Source: Micropterix aruncella (lineage: Eukaryota; Arthropoda; Insecta; Lepidoptera; Micropterigidae). From it: DNA of 64,000 nucleotides. Every line of letters starts with the position of its first letter. Position 1 is the stretch's first letter. This document shows positions 1-11,012 of the stretch, piece after piece. The position numbers were made by a program, and so were the translations under genes. The DNA lies in the NCBI GenBank assembly GCA_944548615.1, contig OX155974.1, positions 1 through 64,000 of the forward strand. The letters run 5' to 3'. A model generated the notes under the pieces. The model was not told the origin of the DNA. It saw only the letters and a list, made by a program, of their open reading frames with translations, and searched no databases.

Positions 1-10
1 TTAAAGTACT

Positions 11-1618
11 ATTTTTTTATTTTTTATTTTTTTATTTTCTTTTATTCAGGAAAATAACAGTGTATAAAAGTAAGTAGCCAAACAAGATAGATATAAAAAT
101 TACACCAGAGACAATTTTCCACTAAATGTTAACATCAAGATTATCTAAATGATAAGAGACAGAAAAAAACGAGAAAAGAAAGAGGATAGGAAGGGAGGGA
201 CCAGGAAGGGAAGGAGGAACATAGGAAAAAAAAATACATTATGTTGATGGGTGTCCACGTATTTAACAAATTTACTCGTACGATATTTGAAGTTGAGACA
301 GTTAAGTTGGTATGAATAAGTACAAGTGCAAAAAGTAGATAATAAGTAATAAATTTTAAATAATAATAATTATTAAATTTTAAATATTAAGTGTTAAATA
401 TCGCCCTCTTTAACAAATTTCTGAATCCAATGTTCGATTCAGCGAAGATATCTATTGATGCGTATCGATCATCGTAAACCCTACACACACGGTTTAAGAA
501 AGAGTTCTTACGGTAGTTGTTATTGCAACGGCTAATGTGAAACAATGAGGACTGTCTTGTCGTTCTTGATGGGGTCCGGAAATGTATTAGTTGGACCAAG
601 TCCATGCAGTTTAATTTGTTGTTCAAGATTTTATGTAGGAAGACTAGATCATGGTACATCCTTCGATTAGCCAAAGAAGTAAAGTTGTACGAGTGGTGAA
701 CGTTGATGCCGTAAGAATTGTCAAGTGTCAAGTAAAATCTATAGTTTAAGTATTTCAAGAATTTAGTCTGGATGCGCTCGATTCTGTTATTATGGATGGC
801 ATATGAGGGGTTCCACACTTGCGAGCAGTATTCAAGATGCGGGCGGACGTAGGCATAGTAAAGCGTTTTAATAGTGTGTATATTAAAGAGTGATTTAGAA
901 GTCCTTAGAATGAAACCCAACATTCCAAATGCTTTATTCGTTATTGTGTCGATATGATCAATAAACTGCAGTTTGTCGTCCAATAGAATACCTAGGTCTT
1001 TGGTTACGGATTTAGAATGGATGTCAATATTAAAGAGTTGGTATTGGTGTTTAATCATATCTCTTTTCCTGGTAAATCGAACCAAGTGGCATTTGTGTAC
1101 GTTGAGCTGTAGGTGGTTCAGTTTGCAATAGGTAGAAAATCGATTGAGGTCTTCTTGGAAGTTTAAACAATCGTGTATCGAGCTAATACGCATAAAGGCT
1201 TTCATATCGTCCGCGAATAGAAGGATTTTAGAATGCTTAAAACATTCGTCGATATCATTTATATATAATGTGTATAATAAAGGCCCAAGAATACTACCTT
1301 GCGGCACACCAGAGGTTACTAATTCTCTATTTGACTTGAAGCCTGCTGCTACTACAATTTGACTTCTTTTACTGATATATGATTTCAACCACCTCAGTAA
1401 GTCGCCATGTATACCTATCTTTAATAATTTCGATATTAGAGTAGGATGGTTTACTTTATCGAAGGCCTTACTAAAGTCTGTGTAGATGGCGTCTGTCTGG
1501 TAACGTTTATCCATATTTGTCAGCAAGGTCTCAGTGAACAGAATCAGGTTGGATGTGGTTGATCGTCCTGATTGGAAGCCGTGTTGGGAGTCGCTGATAT
1601 ATGTTTTCACTGCTGCAT
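11..1618 (-). mobile_element. 5'-truncated LINE (CR1/Jockey-like group)
   Basis: This is a minus-strand insertion inside MITE A. It has an A-rich 3' tail (T-rich on the plus strand, about 11-48), a 3' untranslated part to 386, and a reverse transcriptase ORF. It stops abruptly at 1618 within the polymerase domain, the usual result of incomplete reverse transcription. I see no clear target duplication. Confidence 0.8.
387..1610 (-). CDS. LINE reverse transcriptase, C-terminal two thirds (407 aa)
   Basis: RNA-directed DNA polymerase of a non-LTR retrotransposon. Visible motifs in order: QHGFQSGRST near the start, DFSKAFDKVNH (first catalytic Asp), SGVPQGSILGPLLYTLYIND, then LLFADDMKAF carrying the catalytic FADD box. 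A CR1/Jockey-type C-terminal tail follows. The endonuclease and early fingers are missing, so the first Met is only the first after truncation. The frame is open for 407 codons, so the copy is fairly young. Not a functional element. Confidence 0.85.
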   Translation of the reverse strand: MKTYISDSQHGFQSGRSTTSNLILFTETLLTNMDKRYQTDAIYTDFSKAFDKVNHPTLISKLLKIGIHGDLLRWLKSYISKRSQIVVAAGFKSNRELVTSGVPQGSILGPLLYTLYINDIDECFKHSKILLFADDMKAFMRISSIHDCLNFQEDLNRFSTYCKLNHLQLNVHKCHLVRFTRKRDMIKHQYQLFNIDIHSKSVTKDLGILLDDKLQFIDHIDTITNKAFGMLGFILRTSKSLFNIHTIKTLYYAYVRPHLEYCSQVWNPSYAIHNNRIERIQTKFLKYLNYRFYLTLDNSYGINVHHSYNFTSLANRRMYHDLVFLHKILNNKLNCMDLVQLIHFRTPSRTTRQSSLFHISRCNNNYRKNSFLNRVCRVYDDRYASIDIFAESNIGFRNLLKRAIFNT

Positions 1619-1973
1619 GTAACTACGAAACTACTACACCAATCATAAAAAGAACAACTGCAAAATGATTGCATTGAAATTTCGAATATAGAATATTGAA
1701 ATATCATTTTGTAAAACAATTAGATAATTATGAATAAATATGAGAACGTCAAAGAAGTGAAAAAAACGCGCGACCAGATTTGGTCGACTCGTACTCAACG
1801 GATAATTGTTTCGCGACCAGATTTGGTTGACTCATACTCAACGGGTTAAAATTTTGTTTATTTCAAATATTGTTCAGGAGCCTCACAGACTTATCCAATT
1901 CACCATTGCACATTAACTGTACAGTGTAGAAATTCTATAAAAAGTGTATCTTATAATCAGATGAAATAAATCA

Positions 1974-2263
1974 AATACAAACGGAGCCGCCATGGAATTC
2001 ACCGACCGAAATCGGGCCCATCATATATAATTATTACACTTCTGAGAGGTGAACGGTGGATTCCGGACTAACGACCGGCTGTGGTAGGTTTAGGACAGCT
2101 GTCTTGCCACATGTGAGCGTTCACCTTACCACCCATTCTTTCCCCCTTCGAAGCCATAGAATTTGAGATGCGCAAATCACAGTTTTAGATATTTTTTCTG
2201 GGAAAGAGTTGATTATTTTTCTGGAAAGGCCAAGATCGTTAAAGAGGTGAAATAGAGATTTAG
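1974..2263 (-). mobile_element. RLE-type LINE, 3' end fragment
   Basis: The same 3' untranslated region and last codons occur at 11013-11612, 13511-14424, 29112-29972, 33478-34341 and 36955-37761. The shared 3' end (plus-strand reading) starts ACAAACGGAGC and CCATGGAATTCACC. About 290 bases remain; the copy breaks off inside the codons before the conserved GEW.VR-type C-terminus. Confidence 0.8.
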
Positions 2264-2486
2264 CAAACATTTTTTGTTAAAAGTTAATTTAATAATACAC
2301 GAATTAATCACAGTATCTTAATTACTGTGTTTAAGGTGCCTGCAGTTTTTTATTTATTTAAAAAATATATATTTATTTTACATGGCTAGAACACAGTAAT
2401 GGGTAAAATTTACCTATAACACAGTAACCACTCAGTTACGGTGTTATAGCTTAAAAACGTAAAATTTATCAAATTATTTTCCTAAT

Positions 2487-2800
2487 TTAACCCTTGGAGT
2501 AAATGGGTATTTTCATAGATGCATCTGTCTCTTTTGCAGGATTTTCGGCGACATCGACCTTAAAGTACTATAACTACGAAACTACTACACCAATCATAAA
2601 AAGAACAACTGCACAATGATTGCATTGAAATTTCGAATATAGAATATTGAAATATCATTTTGTAAAACAATTAGATAATTATGAATAAATATGAGAACGT
2701 CAAAGAAGTGAAAAAAACGCGCGACCAGATTTGGTCGACTCGTACTCAACGGATAATTGTTTCGCGACCAGATTTGGTTGACTCATACTCAACGGGTTAA
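2487..2800 (+). mobile_element. piggyBac-type MITE (family A), intact
   Basis: A complete 314-base copy including both TTAA sites: TTAA then CCCTTGGAGTAAATGG, ending ACTCAACGGG then TTAA. CCC...GGG termini on TTAA targets are the hallmark of piggyBac-superfamily elements. Other copies: 1-1849 (split), 17594-18269 (long), 26167-26481, 41154-41467 and 43759-44072. No coding capacity. Confidence 0.85.
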
Positions 2801-4669
2801 AACACAATACCTAATTTAATTAATTAAACAATTATAATTTAATATATATTTGTATGCAGAATTGAAGTTCCAACTATTTTTAAACATTAAAGATTAAAAG
2901 AAATAATCTATATTGATTACTTTGTTCATGAAAACAAATATTTAACAACTGAACTTTGACCGCGTTTTTCTCAAAACATCTTTTTTCAAGTTACTGTGTT
3001 TTCATTTACGACGGCAGTATTGATGTTAACATGTGTTAGCGATAATTGGGATTTTTTTCGAGGTTTTTACAAAATGACTTTGGTGATGATGACAAAAGGT
3101 AACCTGAAACAAACTAAATTTCTTCAATATCAAATTATCACTGCAGGCAAAAAGTTTTGCCTGCGGTTGCCATGTGTTAACGATCATCTAAAACAATTGG
3201 ATAATTTTCGAAGTTTTTGCGAAATGACTTTGTGTATTCTGCCCCCGATAATAAGAAGGGCGCATGTAGCATAAAGTCTAAACCGAGATAAAAAATGTTT
3301 TGTGTAAAAATTATTTAAATGCTAGCTGTCTCATAAAGAAAAACTATAGACACATTCTGTTAATGCAATAAATTGGGTTTGCGTTTCAACTATAATGTGT
3401 GTTTTATAATTTTTCTATATCCTAATTATTTATTGAATTATTAACATTTTTCCTTTTCATCTTAGTAAAAAAATTTAGGAAAATACTTGATATTAGGTTG
3501 AAAAGTCGTAAATAGCCATTTACGTCTTTTCAACTGAGCAAAGTCAATGAACTGCTTTTAGAAAGGTCGCAATTGGCTACTTGCGCCTTTTTAATGTAGT
3601 ATTGGTTATACTTGCAATATTCCTATTCTTAATTAAGCGTCCAAACATCTAAAGGAATTACTAAATATAAAAGGCCCATTTGCCACATGCGCTTAAACTA
3701 CTTAGTGAATTAATAGATTGCAAAGACGCAAGTGACCACTAACCTACTTAGTACAGAAGAAAATGCGTCTTTTCAATTTCTGACCTGATGGAAATTTTCC
3801 AAAAGAAAAGAACACATATACGCAAATAAGCCTTTTCATTCTAGTTTACATTCAATGCGTCCTTTTAGCTTAGTATTCGTAGAAAAATACATGTACTTGC
3901 GTCCTTTGACGTTACTGTAACTTCGTGTACAGTCAAGCTAGAAAAATATAAAAAATATGAGCAGACGCGTCTTTTTTTGCTGATCACGGCAATATATATA
4001 ACTCTATTTCGGAAAAAATGTTAGGTGCGCCCTATCGTTTTACTATCGGGGGCAGTATTGATGACTAAAGGTAACCTGAAACAAACGACATTTCAGGATA
4101 TCTTCTGTCATCAATATGCAGTCATTGAAAAAACATCAAAAATAGTGCCCTTTTTTTAAAGTTTTACAAAAATATATATTTTTCCGATCGTTTTTTTTTT
4201 TCAAAATATTTCATTTAATCGAAAAACTCTGCAAATTGTCATAATTTCTGTGATATCGCTAATTGTTATCGATATTACGATATACTCGAATGTGACGATA
4301 TACACAAACGAAACTCGGTATACTCGGTATACTCGGAAACTCGATATACTACGATATACACAAACGAAATGGTCGCAACTTTTTTGACGTTGGAATAAAA
4401 ATTTTGAACGCCTATATCTTGCTTATTTATTGAGATCGAATAAAAATTATGGAAGATTCGTAATCAGCGTGGTGAATATAGCGAGGTGATTTTTTAATTT
4501 TTTTTTTTGGCCTGTTTGTTTACATATAAAATTTAAACTTTGAATGCCTATATCTCGCTTATTTATAGCATACATTATCTTCCAGATTTAGCATTAAAAT
4601 GAAACAATCTATTAGTCTATTTTTTTTATTTTTTTTGGAGAGGGGTTCCTATACTGCAGTTATTCCAAA
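2801..4669. other. Unassigned AT-rich stretch with degenerate repeats
   Basis: I recognise no gene. A block containing GGTAACCTGAAACAAAC is seen near 3100 and again near 4070. A related block around 2996-3090 and 3165-3230 shares ATGTGTTA.CGAT and GAAATGACTTTG. Between 3490 and 4030 the motif TGCGTCTTTT or its complement recurs at irregular spacing. 4260-4375 holds a short repeat around CGATATACACAAACGAAA. Confidence 0.5.
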
Positions 4670-4672
4670 CTA

Positions 4673-5522
4673 GCTGACCCGTGCCCACCTCGTTGGGCGG
4701 TAAACATTTTTACTTGTGATGAAATTATGAGTGTGGTTCGGTTAGTACTGAGCGCTATGATTTACTCCTGACTGCCAAAAGGAGGGTTATATTTTTACTG
4801 CATATGCATGTATGTATTTGCATGCCAATTTGGCTATATTACCGGGTTCCAAATGAGTGAATGAAATGATTATGATTGAATAAATTATGTTTTTTTTAAT
4901 TGTTCAAAACTTCTCTGTATACTATATTAGATGTAATGTTATTGTCTATATATTGTCTTTCAGGAGTTCCAACCCGAGATACGGTCGCGGTTCCATACCT
5001 ATGTATGTCGTATTATCTCTTTAACCATTTATGCAGTAAAAAGGAAATTATATGCAGTAAAAGGGAAAAGTCTTTTGTTTTAAACACTTTAGACGATAAA
5101 TTTACTTATTTTGATAAGAATTCATAATTGTTTATAACATGACCTAACGATTTAAATTATTTTTTAATATAAAATACTACAGTTTGTTACTTAAATATAA
5201 AAGTTAAACATATGCTGTTGCTGAATTTTTTGTAGGCATTATCAAGCTCTACAACTTTTCTCTAAAACTTAATCATATATCTCTCATCGTTAAGGCAGCG
5301 TCCGTTAGAAACGTTTTCGTTCGACCGTTTTTTCCGACTTACTTTGGAAATCCGACTACCACGAAAAAGTCTTTTCATTTTTCGGATTAATATATAGCCT
5401 ATGACACTCACAAATAACGTGGATTTCTATTAGTAGAAGAATTTTCAAAATCGGTTCAGTAGATCCAGAGAATACTTCCTACAACGTCACAAACTTTACC
5501 TCTTTATAATATTAGTATAGAT
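4673..5522 (+). repeat. Non-LTR (RTE-like) 3' tail repeat, copy 1
   Basis: It begins CTAGCTGACCCGTGCCCAC and ends with the phrase AAAATCGGTTCAGTAGATCC, then CTTTATAATATTAGTATAGA. Both are typical of RTE-like or derived short elements in insects (family knowledge). The first half recurs at 56192-56598 and the second half is duplicated at 5601-6088. No intact ORF. Confidence 0.6.
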
Positions 5523-5600
5523 TAGTGGTCATAAGTAAATTTCTACTAATATTGGCCTAATTTAAGCCTGTAGTAAGACTAGTAGTAATACAGTTATGCA

Positions 5601-6088
5601 GTAAAAGTGAAATTATATGCATTAAAAGGGAAAAGTTTTTTGTTTTAAACATTTGAGACGATAAATTTACTTATTTTGATATGAATTCATAATTGTTGAT
5701 AATATGACCAATAAACATGACCTAATGATTTAAATTATTTTTTTAATATAAAAAACTACTTTTAGTGACTTAAATATAAAAGTTAAACATATGCTGTCGC
5801 TTATAACTTTTTTGTAGGCATTATCAAGCTCTAGAACTCAATCATATATCTCTCATCGTTAAGGCAGCGTTCGTAAGAAACCTTTTCATTCGACCGTTTT
5901 TTTTCTGACTTACTTTGCAAATCCGACTACCACGAAAAAGTCTTTTAATTTTTCGGATTAATATATAGCCTATGACACACAACTAACGTGGCTTTCTATT
6001 GGTAAAAGAATTTTTAAAATCGGTTCAGTAGATCCAGAGATTACTCCCTACAACCTCACAAACTTTACCTCTTTATAATATTAGTATA
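5601..6088 (+). repeat. Tandem duplicate of the RTE-like tail
   Basis: An imperfect direct repeat of about 5041-5522. Both contain GTAGGCATTATCAAGCTCTA, TCATATATCTCTCATCGTTA and the terminal TTTATAATATTAGTAT. Scattered substitutions and small indels suggest either an old tandem duplication or two insertions in the same orientation. Confidence 0.75.
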
Positions 6089-6129
6089 TTATAAACAATT
6101 ATAAAGTAGATACATTACATAAATATTAT

Positions 6130-6349
6130 TAACCCGGTCGCTCCGAAACGTCCCTTGCGGGATGCACGATCGGCTCCCCCAATTTCCGTAACGTAATTTT
6201 TATATGTCAAATTTCAATGTGATAATTTTACAGTTCTTCTTTTTATGATCGGTATAGTGTTTTACAAGTTATGGACTCGCGCCGAGTTACGCGCGAAAAT
6301 GTCGCGCGCAAAAGTGATAGCTGAATTTTTACTTCGTGAGAGGAGGGGA
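6130..6349 (-). mobile_element. Short TTAA-site element (family D, internally deleted)
   Basis: The left end is TTAA-CCCGGTCGCTCCG, related to the right end of the element at 22990-24393. Read on the minus strand from 6349, the sequence matches the start of that element (CCCCTCCTCTC.CGAAGTAA, then GCTATCACTTTTGCGCGCGA). The middle 1.2 kb is missing. The right TTAA is lost where LINE sequence abuts. Confidence 0.6.
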
Positions 6350-6565
6350 CTGCATGTGAATAACAAAAGCGATTATTTTGCTAGCTCGGTTGCAAATATT
6401 TATAATGAGTGCACGGAAATTCAACTGCGTATCAAATATAATTGTCAGGTCCCTCAGCTCGGTTGACCTTTCTAAAATTGACCCTTTTAAAGTGTATGGG
6501 AAAAGGCAAGGAGTTTTCTTCTTATAAATTGTTAAAATAGAGCATTTTTTAGTGTTGAATTCCAT
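6329..6565 (-). pseudogene. Reverse transcriptase fragment (LINE)
   Basis: The minus-strand translation has the post-palm pattern of non-LTR polymerases: FNTKKCSILTI, then LRDLTIIFDTQLNF and a stretch resembling I..I...A.KI..FV. Only about 75 residues remain, with no FADD box. It abuts the family D element. A dead remnant. Confidence 0.6.
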
Positions 6566-6865
6566 GGCACAAGCTACTGTTTACACCAATTAGGAGGGTA
6601 GAAAAAGCATCAAGGGGGGGCGCAGAGAAGTGCTCAACTCGACTTTGCGGAAAGGCGCATCGTCGCGCGGACAAGTGTTTAGTTATCTAGAGTTAATTAA
6701 TAGTTGTAGCTTCGAGTCTCAGAACTGCTGTATCAAATGATTGCGCTCCTTCTAGTGTTTTCATATCAGGGAATGACCGAGCATTTTGACACGAAAGTCG
6801 CTTTTCCTGAAGCGTAAAATTCTAGCCCCAAAATACATATTTACCGTAAAAATCGCTTAAAATAC

Positions 6866-7092
6866 CTTGGATCTTGGGATTCAAAGCCGGATAAGTTCAA
6901 ATAATGCGCTACAACAGCGTCTGGTATGGTCGGATGATAGTCTTCTAGTTGTAATAGGAAATCGCCGAGAGCGTGAGCTCCCCCGGAACCAGAAACGGAG
7001 TCGTCGTCCGCCGTAGAAGCCACCGACGGAGAACTGACGCGTCCCACGCCGATATTACTGCTTTTAAAGTTCATTTTCCGATTAAATTCCAA
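6866..7092 (-). CDS. Taf10: TAF10-like protein, first coding exon
   Basis: TAF10 is a histone-fold subunit shared by TFIID and SAGA, acting in the nucleus in promoter recognition and chromatin modification. The minus-strand frame starts at Met 7092 (a second Met is at 7074), runs through an acidic Ser/Gly-rich N-terminus, then reads [20 protein letters not shown] and [13 protein letters not shown]. This is the conserved start of the TAF10 histone fold. The exon ends CCAAG at a good donor (GTATTT on the minus strand, from 6865), exactly within the conserved DPR. The second half of the fold is not found to the left, so the next exon is probably outside the window beyond an intron of more than 6.8 kb. 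A broken gene is the alternative. Confidence 0.75.
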
Positions 7093-7740
7093 AAGAAAAC
7101 ACTAAAAAATTGCGAAAATAAAATACTCCGACCGATTTTTAACAATTTTTGACGTTTCTTGTTTGGTTTCTTGTAGAGTTGTGCCCGTTGATCGTGGATT
7201 ATAATATATCAAATATTATGGAATGACAAGCACAAATGCAGAAGCAACGGCAACTTCCAGCATTTTTTTAATAGGCTTACAATCACAATTAAATATCAGG
7301 GGGATAAATTAATGAAAAATATACTTTAAAGTATACCACGAGCTTTGATTGTGTATCCAGGATTTTACTTCGAAACGCAACGTGTACATGGTTCTAAAAA
7401 TTCTCATGAATTTGTTAATATTATTATGTTTACTGTAGATGGCTTTCTATACACGGTTATAAGGTATAAAATAATAATACAATTACAAAGGATTTTTTAA
7501 ATCACAGTTCTCTATATTGTAATATTATTGACTTAAATATATTGATTTTTAATTTAGTATACAGGTGTCAATGCGTGTTAGCACTTTAAGTTCAGGTAGG
7601 CTAGTAGCTGGCATCTCTCCGTATTATTTACGTGATGTAATCATTCTATATTACAAATGCAATAGCACTAATAATTGAAAGGTATAGTTTTTATTATTGG
7701 TTAAATTGTTTTGTTTTTTTGTAATCAATGAATTATTTAT
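7093..7740. other. Upstream flank of the TAF10-like exon
   Basis: No coding sequence recognised. It should hold the TAF10-like promoter and 5' leader on the minus strand. A palindromic TATACTTTAAAGTATA block near 7321 recurs near 9881, and a motif CAATTAAATATCAGGGGG near 7284 has a relative near 9241, so old repeat pieces flank the next element. Confidence 0.4.
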
Positions 7741-8951
7741 CCCCTTACCGCATACGAAGCCATTTGTGGCTTCTAAAGTTTTGTAATTTTTTTTTCAGTT
7801 TTAGTTAATCATTAAATTATAGTAAAATAAATTGTATAATAAGAACTGTTTCTTGATAAAACGACACATATTTTTTTTGTCTGTGGTAAGTCATATCGGT
7901 CAAAACTATTTGAGGTTATTTTGTAACGTGGCCGGTGAGTGAAGTGCAACAAGATAGTGAAACTTTTATCAGTGAAAAAGAATAGTAATAAAGTGACTGA
8001 GATCTTCAATAAAAAATGCTATTTACTCTTAGAACCATCGACTACGATAACAGTAAGCTGTTTTTGTATTTAGTTTTATTTTTGTTTGATTTTGGAACTG
8101 TTTTTGCAAACTCCAAATATGGCTTGGTATGCGTTGCCGTCAAAATACTGCCCGTCAAATATGGCTTCCTATACACTCAAGCTTCTGTGTTATGCTTTTC
8201 AGAAATGGATCCTGGACGTTTTTATGGTTCTTCGAAGCATGTAAATCCTACACTCGGTGATGGTTTTTTGAGTGAAGATCAGCTTGCTTCCGACTCTGAT
8301 CTGGAATACGAACCTTCCTCTTCCCGTTCACCTAAAAATAAAAATGTTATAGTACCCGAGTCTGACTCCGATAGATCCCCTTGATGATACACCTTTACAA
8401 TACTTGCAGGCTGCAAAAAACGAAAGGTATAAAAGTAAAAAAAGACCCGATTGTATGAAAAAACGATAAACTGGAGCCTTATGTCAACGAAAACTTCAAA
8501 TTCACGGGCAACACAGATTTGCCGGAGGAAATAAAACAGTTGGAATCACCAGTCGATTTTTTCAAATTTTGCTTCACACATGATATAATTGATTCCATAG
8601 TAAAGCAGCCAGATCTAAAATCTGTCCAAGATAACATCAACAAACCTGCAGGTATTGCATCAACAAACCGCATGTGAAAAATGCGAGGTCTTTCTATGCT
8701 ATAATGACAAACGGAACTGTTTCAAAGATTTCCACAAAATTTAACCGCTATCCATACAAAGCCAGAAATGGCCTTACTTGATTTTCACTAGAATGCATAC
8801 GAAGCTAGATGAGGCTCTTTCATGTAATTTCATAAATAATAACTGTAATTTTTTTCTTTTGTTTAAATTATGTTTAATAAAGATAAATAAACACGTTTCT
8901 ACGAAAAAAACATTTTTTATTAACCTCCTTCATAATTCATGCGGTAAGGGG
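7741..8951 (+). mobile_element. Internally deleted piggyBac-like (PGBD-type) element with TTAT duplication
   Basis: A perfect 13-base terminal inverted repeat, CCCCTTACCGCAT at 7741 and its complement ending at 8951. It is flanked on both sides by TTAT (7737-7740 and 8952-8955) rather than TTAA. A subterminal GCATACGAAGC motif occurs near both ends. Inside are broken pieces of a piggyBac-family transposase (8205-8744). At 1211 bases it is about half the length of an autonomous element. Confidence 0.75.
8205..8744 (+). pseudogene. piggyBac-family transposase remnant
   Basis: The pieces fall in more than one frame. An acidic N-terminus starts MDPGRFYGSS and runs to 8384. A piece around 8475-8640 reads ESPVDFFKFCFTHDIIDSIV, the start of the conserved piggyBac transposase core. 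The C-terminus reads CEKCEVFLCYNDKRNCFKDF with a stop at 8742. Nearly the whole DDD catalytic core between them is deleted, and at least two frameshifts are present. Confidence 0.75.
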
Positions 8952-8955
8952 TTAT

Positions 8956-10049
8956 ACAAAAACAATCATTATTAATGTTTCTATGGATGGTAAAATACAT
9001 TGTTTGGCCGTCCAATAATATTAGTTTGGCCGTCAATGCTATCAGCGGCACCTGCATTTCGCCTGCACATAAGGGTTGCCAAATCGTACTATGGTGTTAC
9101 TCAATCTAATACATGATATAATCAGTGTTTCTATTAAGTGCATGTATTCCTATCAACTGGTTTATTAATAAAAATAAAAAAAAGGTTCTTTAACTACCAC
9201 ATACTCCTTAAATAAAATTGTTAGTATTAGATACACTCACAATTAAAAATCAGGGGGTCAGATTTATGAATAGAAATAATAAGAAAAAGGGGAAGAGTGG
9301 TCTAAAGCGGTCATACTGCCTTAAGCGGCTACTGTCGTGCATACAGTCATTTAAAAAATGGCACGCTCACGTACCGCGTAGATAAATCCTGCGTCCCTCT
9401 CAGCTTGTGGCAGTCACCTGGTTCGCCTGCGTCCTACGAGCACGTGTTAAAAAGCTAGACAAAATTTATATTTTAATCGAATTTTAACCAAATTACTAGG
9501 TATGTTCCTTGTGTTTACTCTATTTTGTGTATTATACGTTATTATAACAACTTATTAATCATTGAGTGTTTTTCTGTCCTTAATTTGGCTGTATTTACTT
9601 TCACTTGTCGCAAACTTTTAAAGTTAGCTCCTGACAGGAATTATTTAATGTCGAAAAAACCCGTGCCTACTTTAGCCCCCCTCCTCTTCAGGTAAAGCCG
9701 GCAATCGTGGAAGTTTCGTAATTTGACCATTTTTTTTTGTTTTTAGTTTTTTCGCATATTTTTACTAAACATTATTTAAAGCCCTCTAATCAAGCTTCTG
9801 GAGGTAAAAAGAAGTTGCTGTAGGTCATTTTTAATCAAAATAATACTCGTACATGTCAACTTTGCCACCTCCCTATACTTTAAAGTATACCATGAACTTC
9901 TATAAATGGAACATCTTTGATAATGGCATCAACTATATAAAATAAATAAATATTTTTTTGTATTTTTAAATATAAATCACGATTAATCTAGACCTTTCTT
10001 GTTCAATTATATTGTTTAAAATTAAAATAGCAACACTTTTCTCCACGTG
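8956..10049. other. Unassigned stretch
   Basis: I recognise no gene. It contains a second CAATTAAAAATCAGGGGG-type motif (9241), the palindromic TATACTTTAAAGTATA (about 9881) also seen at 7321, and otherwise AT-rich sequence. Confidence 0.4.
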
Positions 10050-10178
10050 ATTATATAACCTTCGGGTCGATTGGTCGTCCCTAAACGATCCGCTCTTTGG
10101 TACGCTCGACAGCCGCCGTCGGACGACCGCTGCCGGTCGTTTTTGGTTTCCACCTGCGAATACTGAATCCGCGCTAAA
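10050..10178 (+). promoter_or_regulatory. Candidate promoter and non-coding leader exon of the phosphate carrier gene
   Basis: A more GC-rich island in AT-rich surroundings. A TATA-like TTATATAA is at about 10051. The segment ends GCGCTAAA followed by a strong donor GTAAGT (GT at 10179). The first downstream acceptor in a coding context is TTTTTATAG directly before the carrier start codon at 17309. Placement of a 5' untranslated exon here is an inference from donor strength and position only. Confidence 0.35.
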
Positions 10179-10534
10179 GTAAGTTAATTTTGCAATAATT
10201 CATACATTTATATATATTTAAAGTGCCTCGCGGTTGCTTTCGCCATCCTACAAAAAATATCGATCGACGCATTGCCGCAAAAAATCAAATTTGGAATTCA
10301 ATTATGACAAACGTCAAAAAGTACCAAGTTCATGATCGGGTTATGTAACCGAGTTGTCGTAATTTTCAAAGAAAATCGTTGTAAAACGTTGCAATTCTGT
10401 TAGAGAATGCGTGAAATGTCCCTCGTTTAAATAATTTGCCAAGTTTAAAGGTAATATAAGCATGTTTTTCTGACCGTGATTCGCGACCGAAAGATCACGC
10501 CAAAACTCGCGATTTAGCGTTTTTTTAGTTTTCT

Positions 10535-10870
10535 GCAGTATTGGTACAAACAGCAAATTATCGCTATGTGAGATCGTGCGTAATTGATATTGTCATCATG
10601 TAAATCTTGGGAATTATACTAAATTGTGTAGAAGGAAAATTTCGCCAAGAACAGTGATTGTCATGCATTAATCTCGTGAAGGGCAAAAACGGAGGGACTT
10701 GCTAAGGACAACAGAATCAGAAACATCAGAATCAGCAAATTCTACATTATAGATGTTTTAATGTCACTTCACTATTAAACACCCAAATCTATAAAAATCT
10801 TTGCTCTATCTCTATTAATACCTCGAGTGTTGACGTTTGAATTGTAGTTTCTCTTAGAGAACGCGAAGAA
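10535..10870 (+). repeat. Duplicated block, unbroken copy I
   Basis: It matches pieces dispersed through 14585-17105: GGTACAAACAGCAA, CAGTGAT.{2,3}CGTGCAT-like sequence, GGGAC(A)ACAGAAT and CTATCTCTAT.AATA. It lacks the Harbinger, Penelope and MITE insertions of copy II, so it shows the empty target sites: GTAAATCTT for the Harbinger-like element and TTTTAATGTC for the MITE. Confidence 0.65.
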
Positions 10871-10894
10871 GAAGATTACATCACAACAAAAATA

Positions 10895-11012
10895 TAGCGT
10901 TTCAGGAAAACGACGATTACTCCGAAACTACTATACGGATCGTATAAAAAAGACCTGTTTTATGTTCCTGTTGAAATTTGCTATTAGATACGTGTAATGT
11001 CAATTTGTAAAG
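10895..11012 (+). repeat. MITE A/D-related fragment
   Basis: Diverged sequence resembling the interior of families A and D (GAAACTACTATACGGATCGT, then GTTGAAATTTG). It is cut by the LINE copy that starts at about 11013. No termini are visible. Confidence 0.45.

Larger units (their letters stand above)
1..1849 (+). mobile_element. piggyBac-type MITE (family A), split by a LINE
   Basis: Bases 1-11 and 1620-1849 join into the right part of the same repeat found intact at 2487-2800; its left end is outside the window. The right end reads GGG followed by TTAA, as in piggyBac-like elements. Near this end a unit of about 35 bases (CGCGACCAGATTTGG...) occurs twice as a direct repeat. The interruption is the minus-strand LINE at 11-1618. 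No coding capacity. Confidence 0.8.

Noticed and set aside
1144..1362. Plus-strand ORF of 72 aa
   Set aside because: Antisense shadow of the reverse transcriptase frame 387-1610.
8016..8204. ORF upstream extension MLFTLRTID before MDPGRF
   Set aside because: Hydrophobic, non-conserved extension read through untranslated transposon sequence; the recognisable acidic N-terminus starts at 8205.
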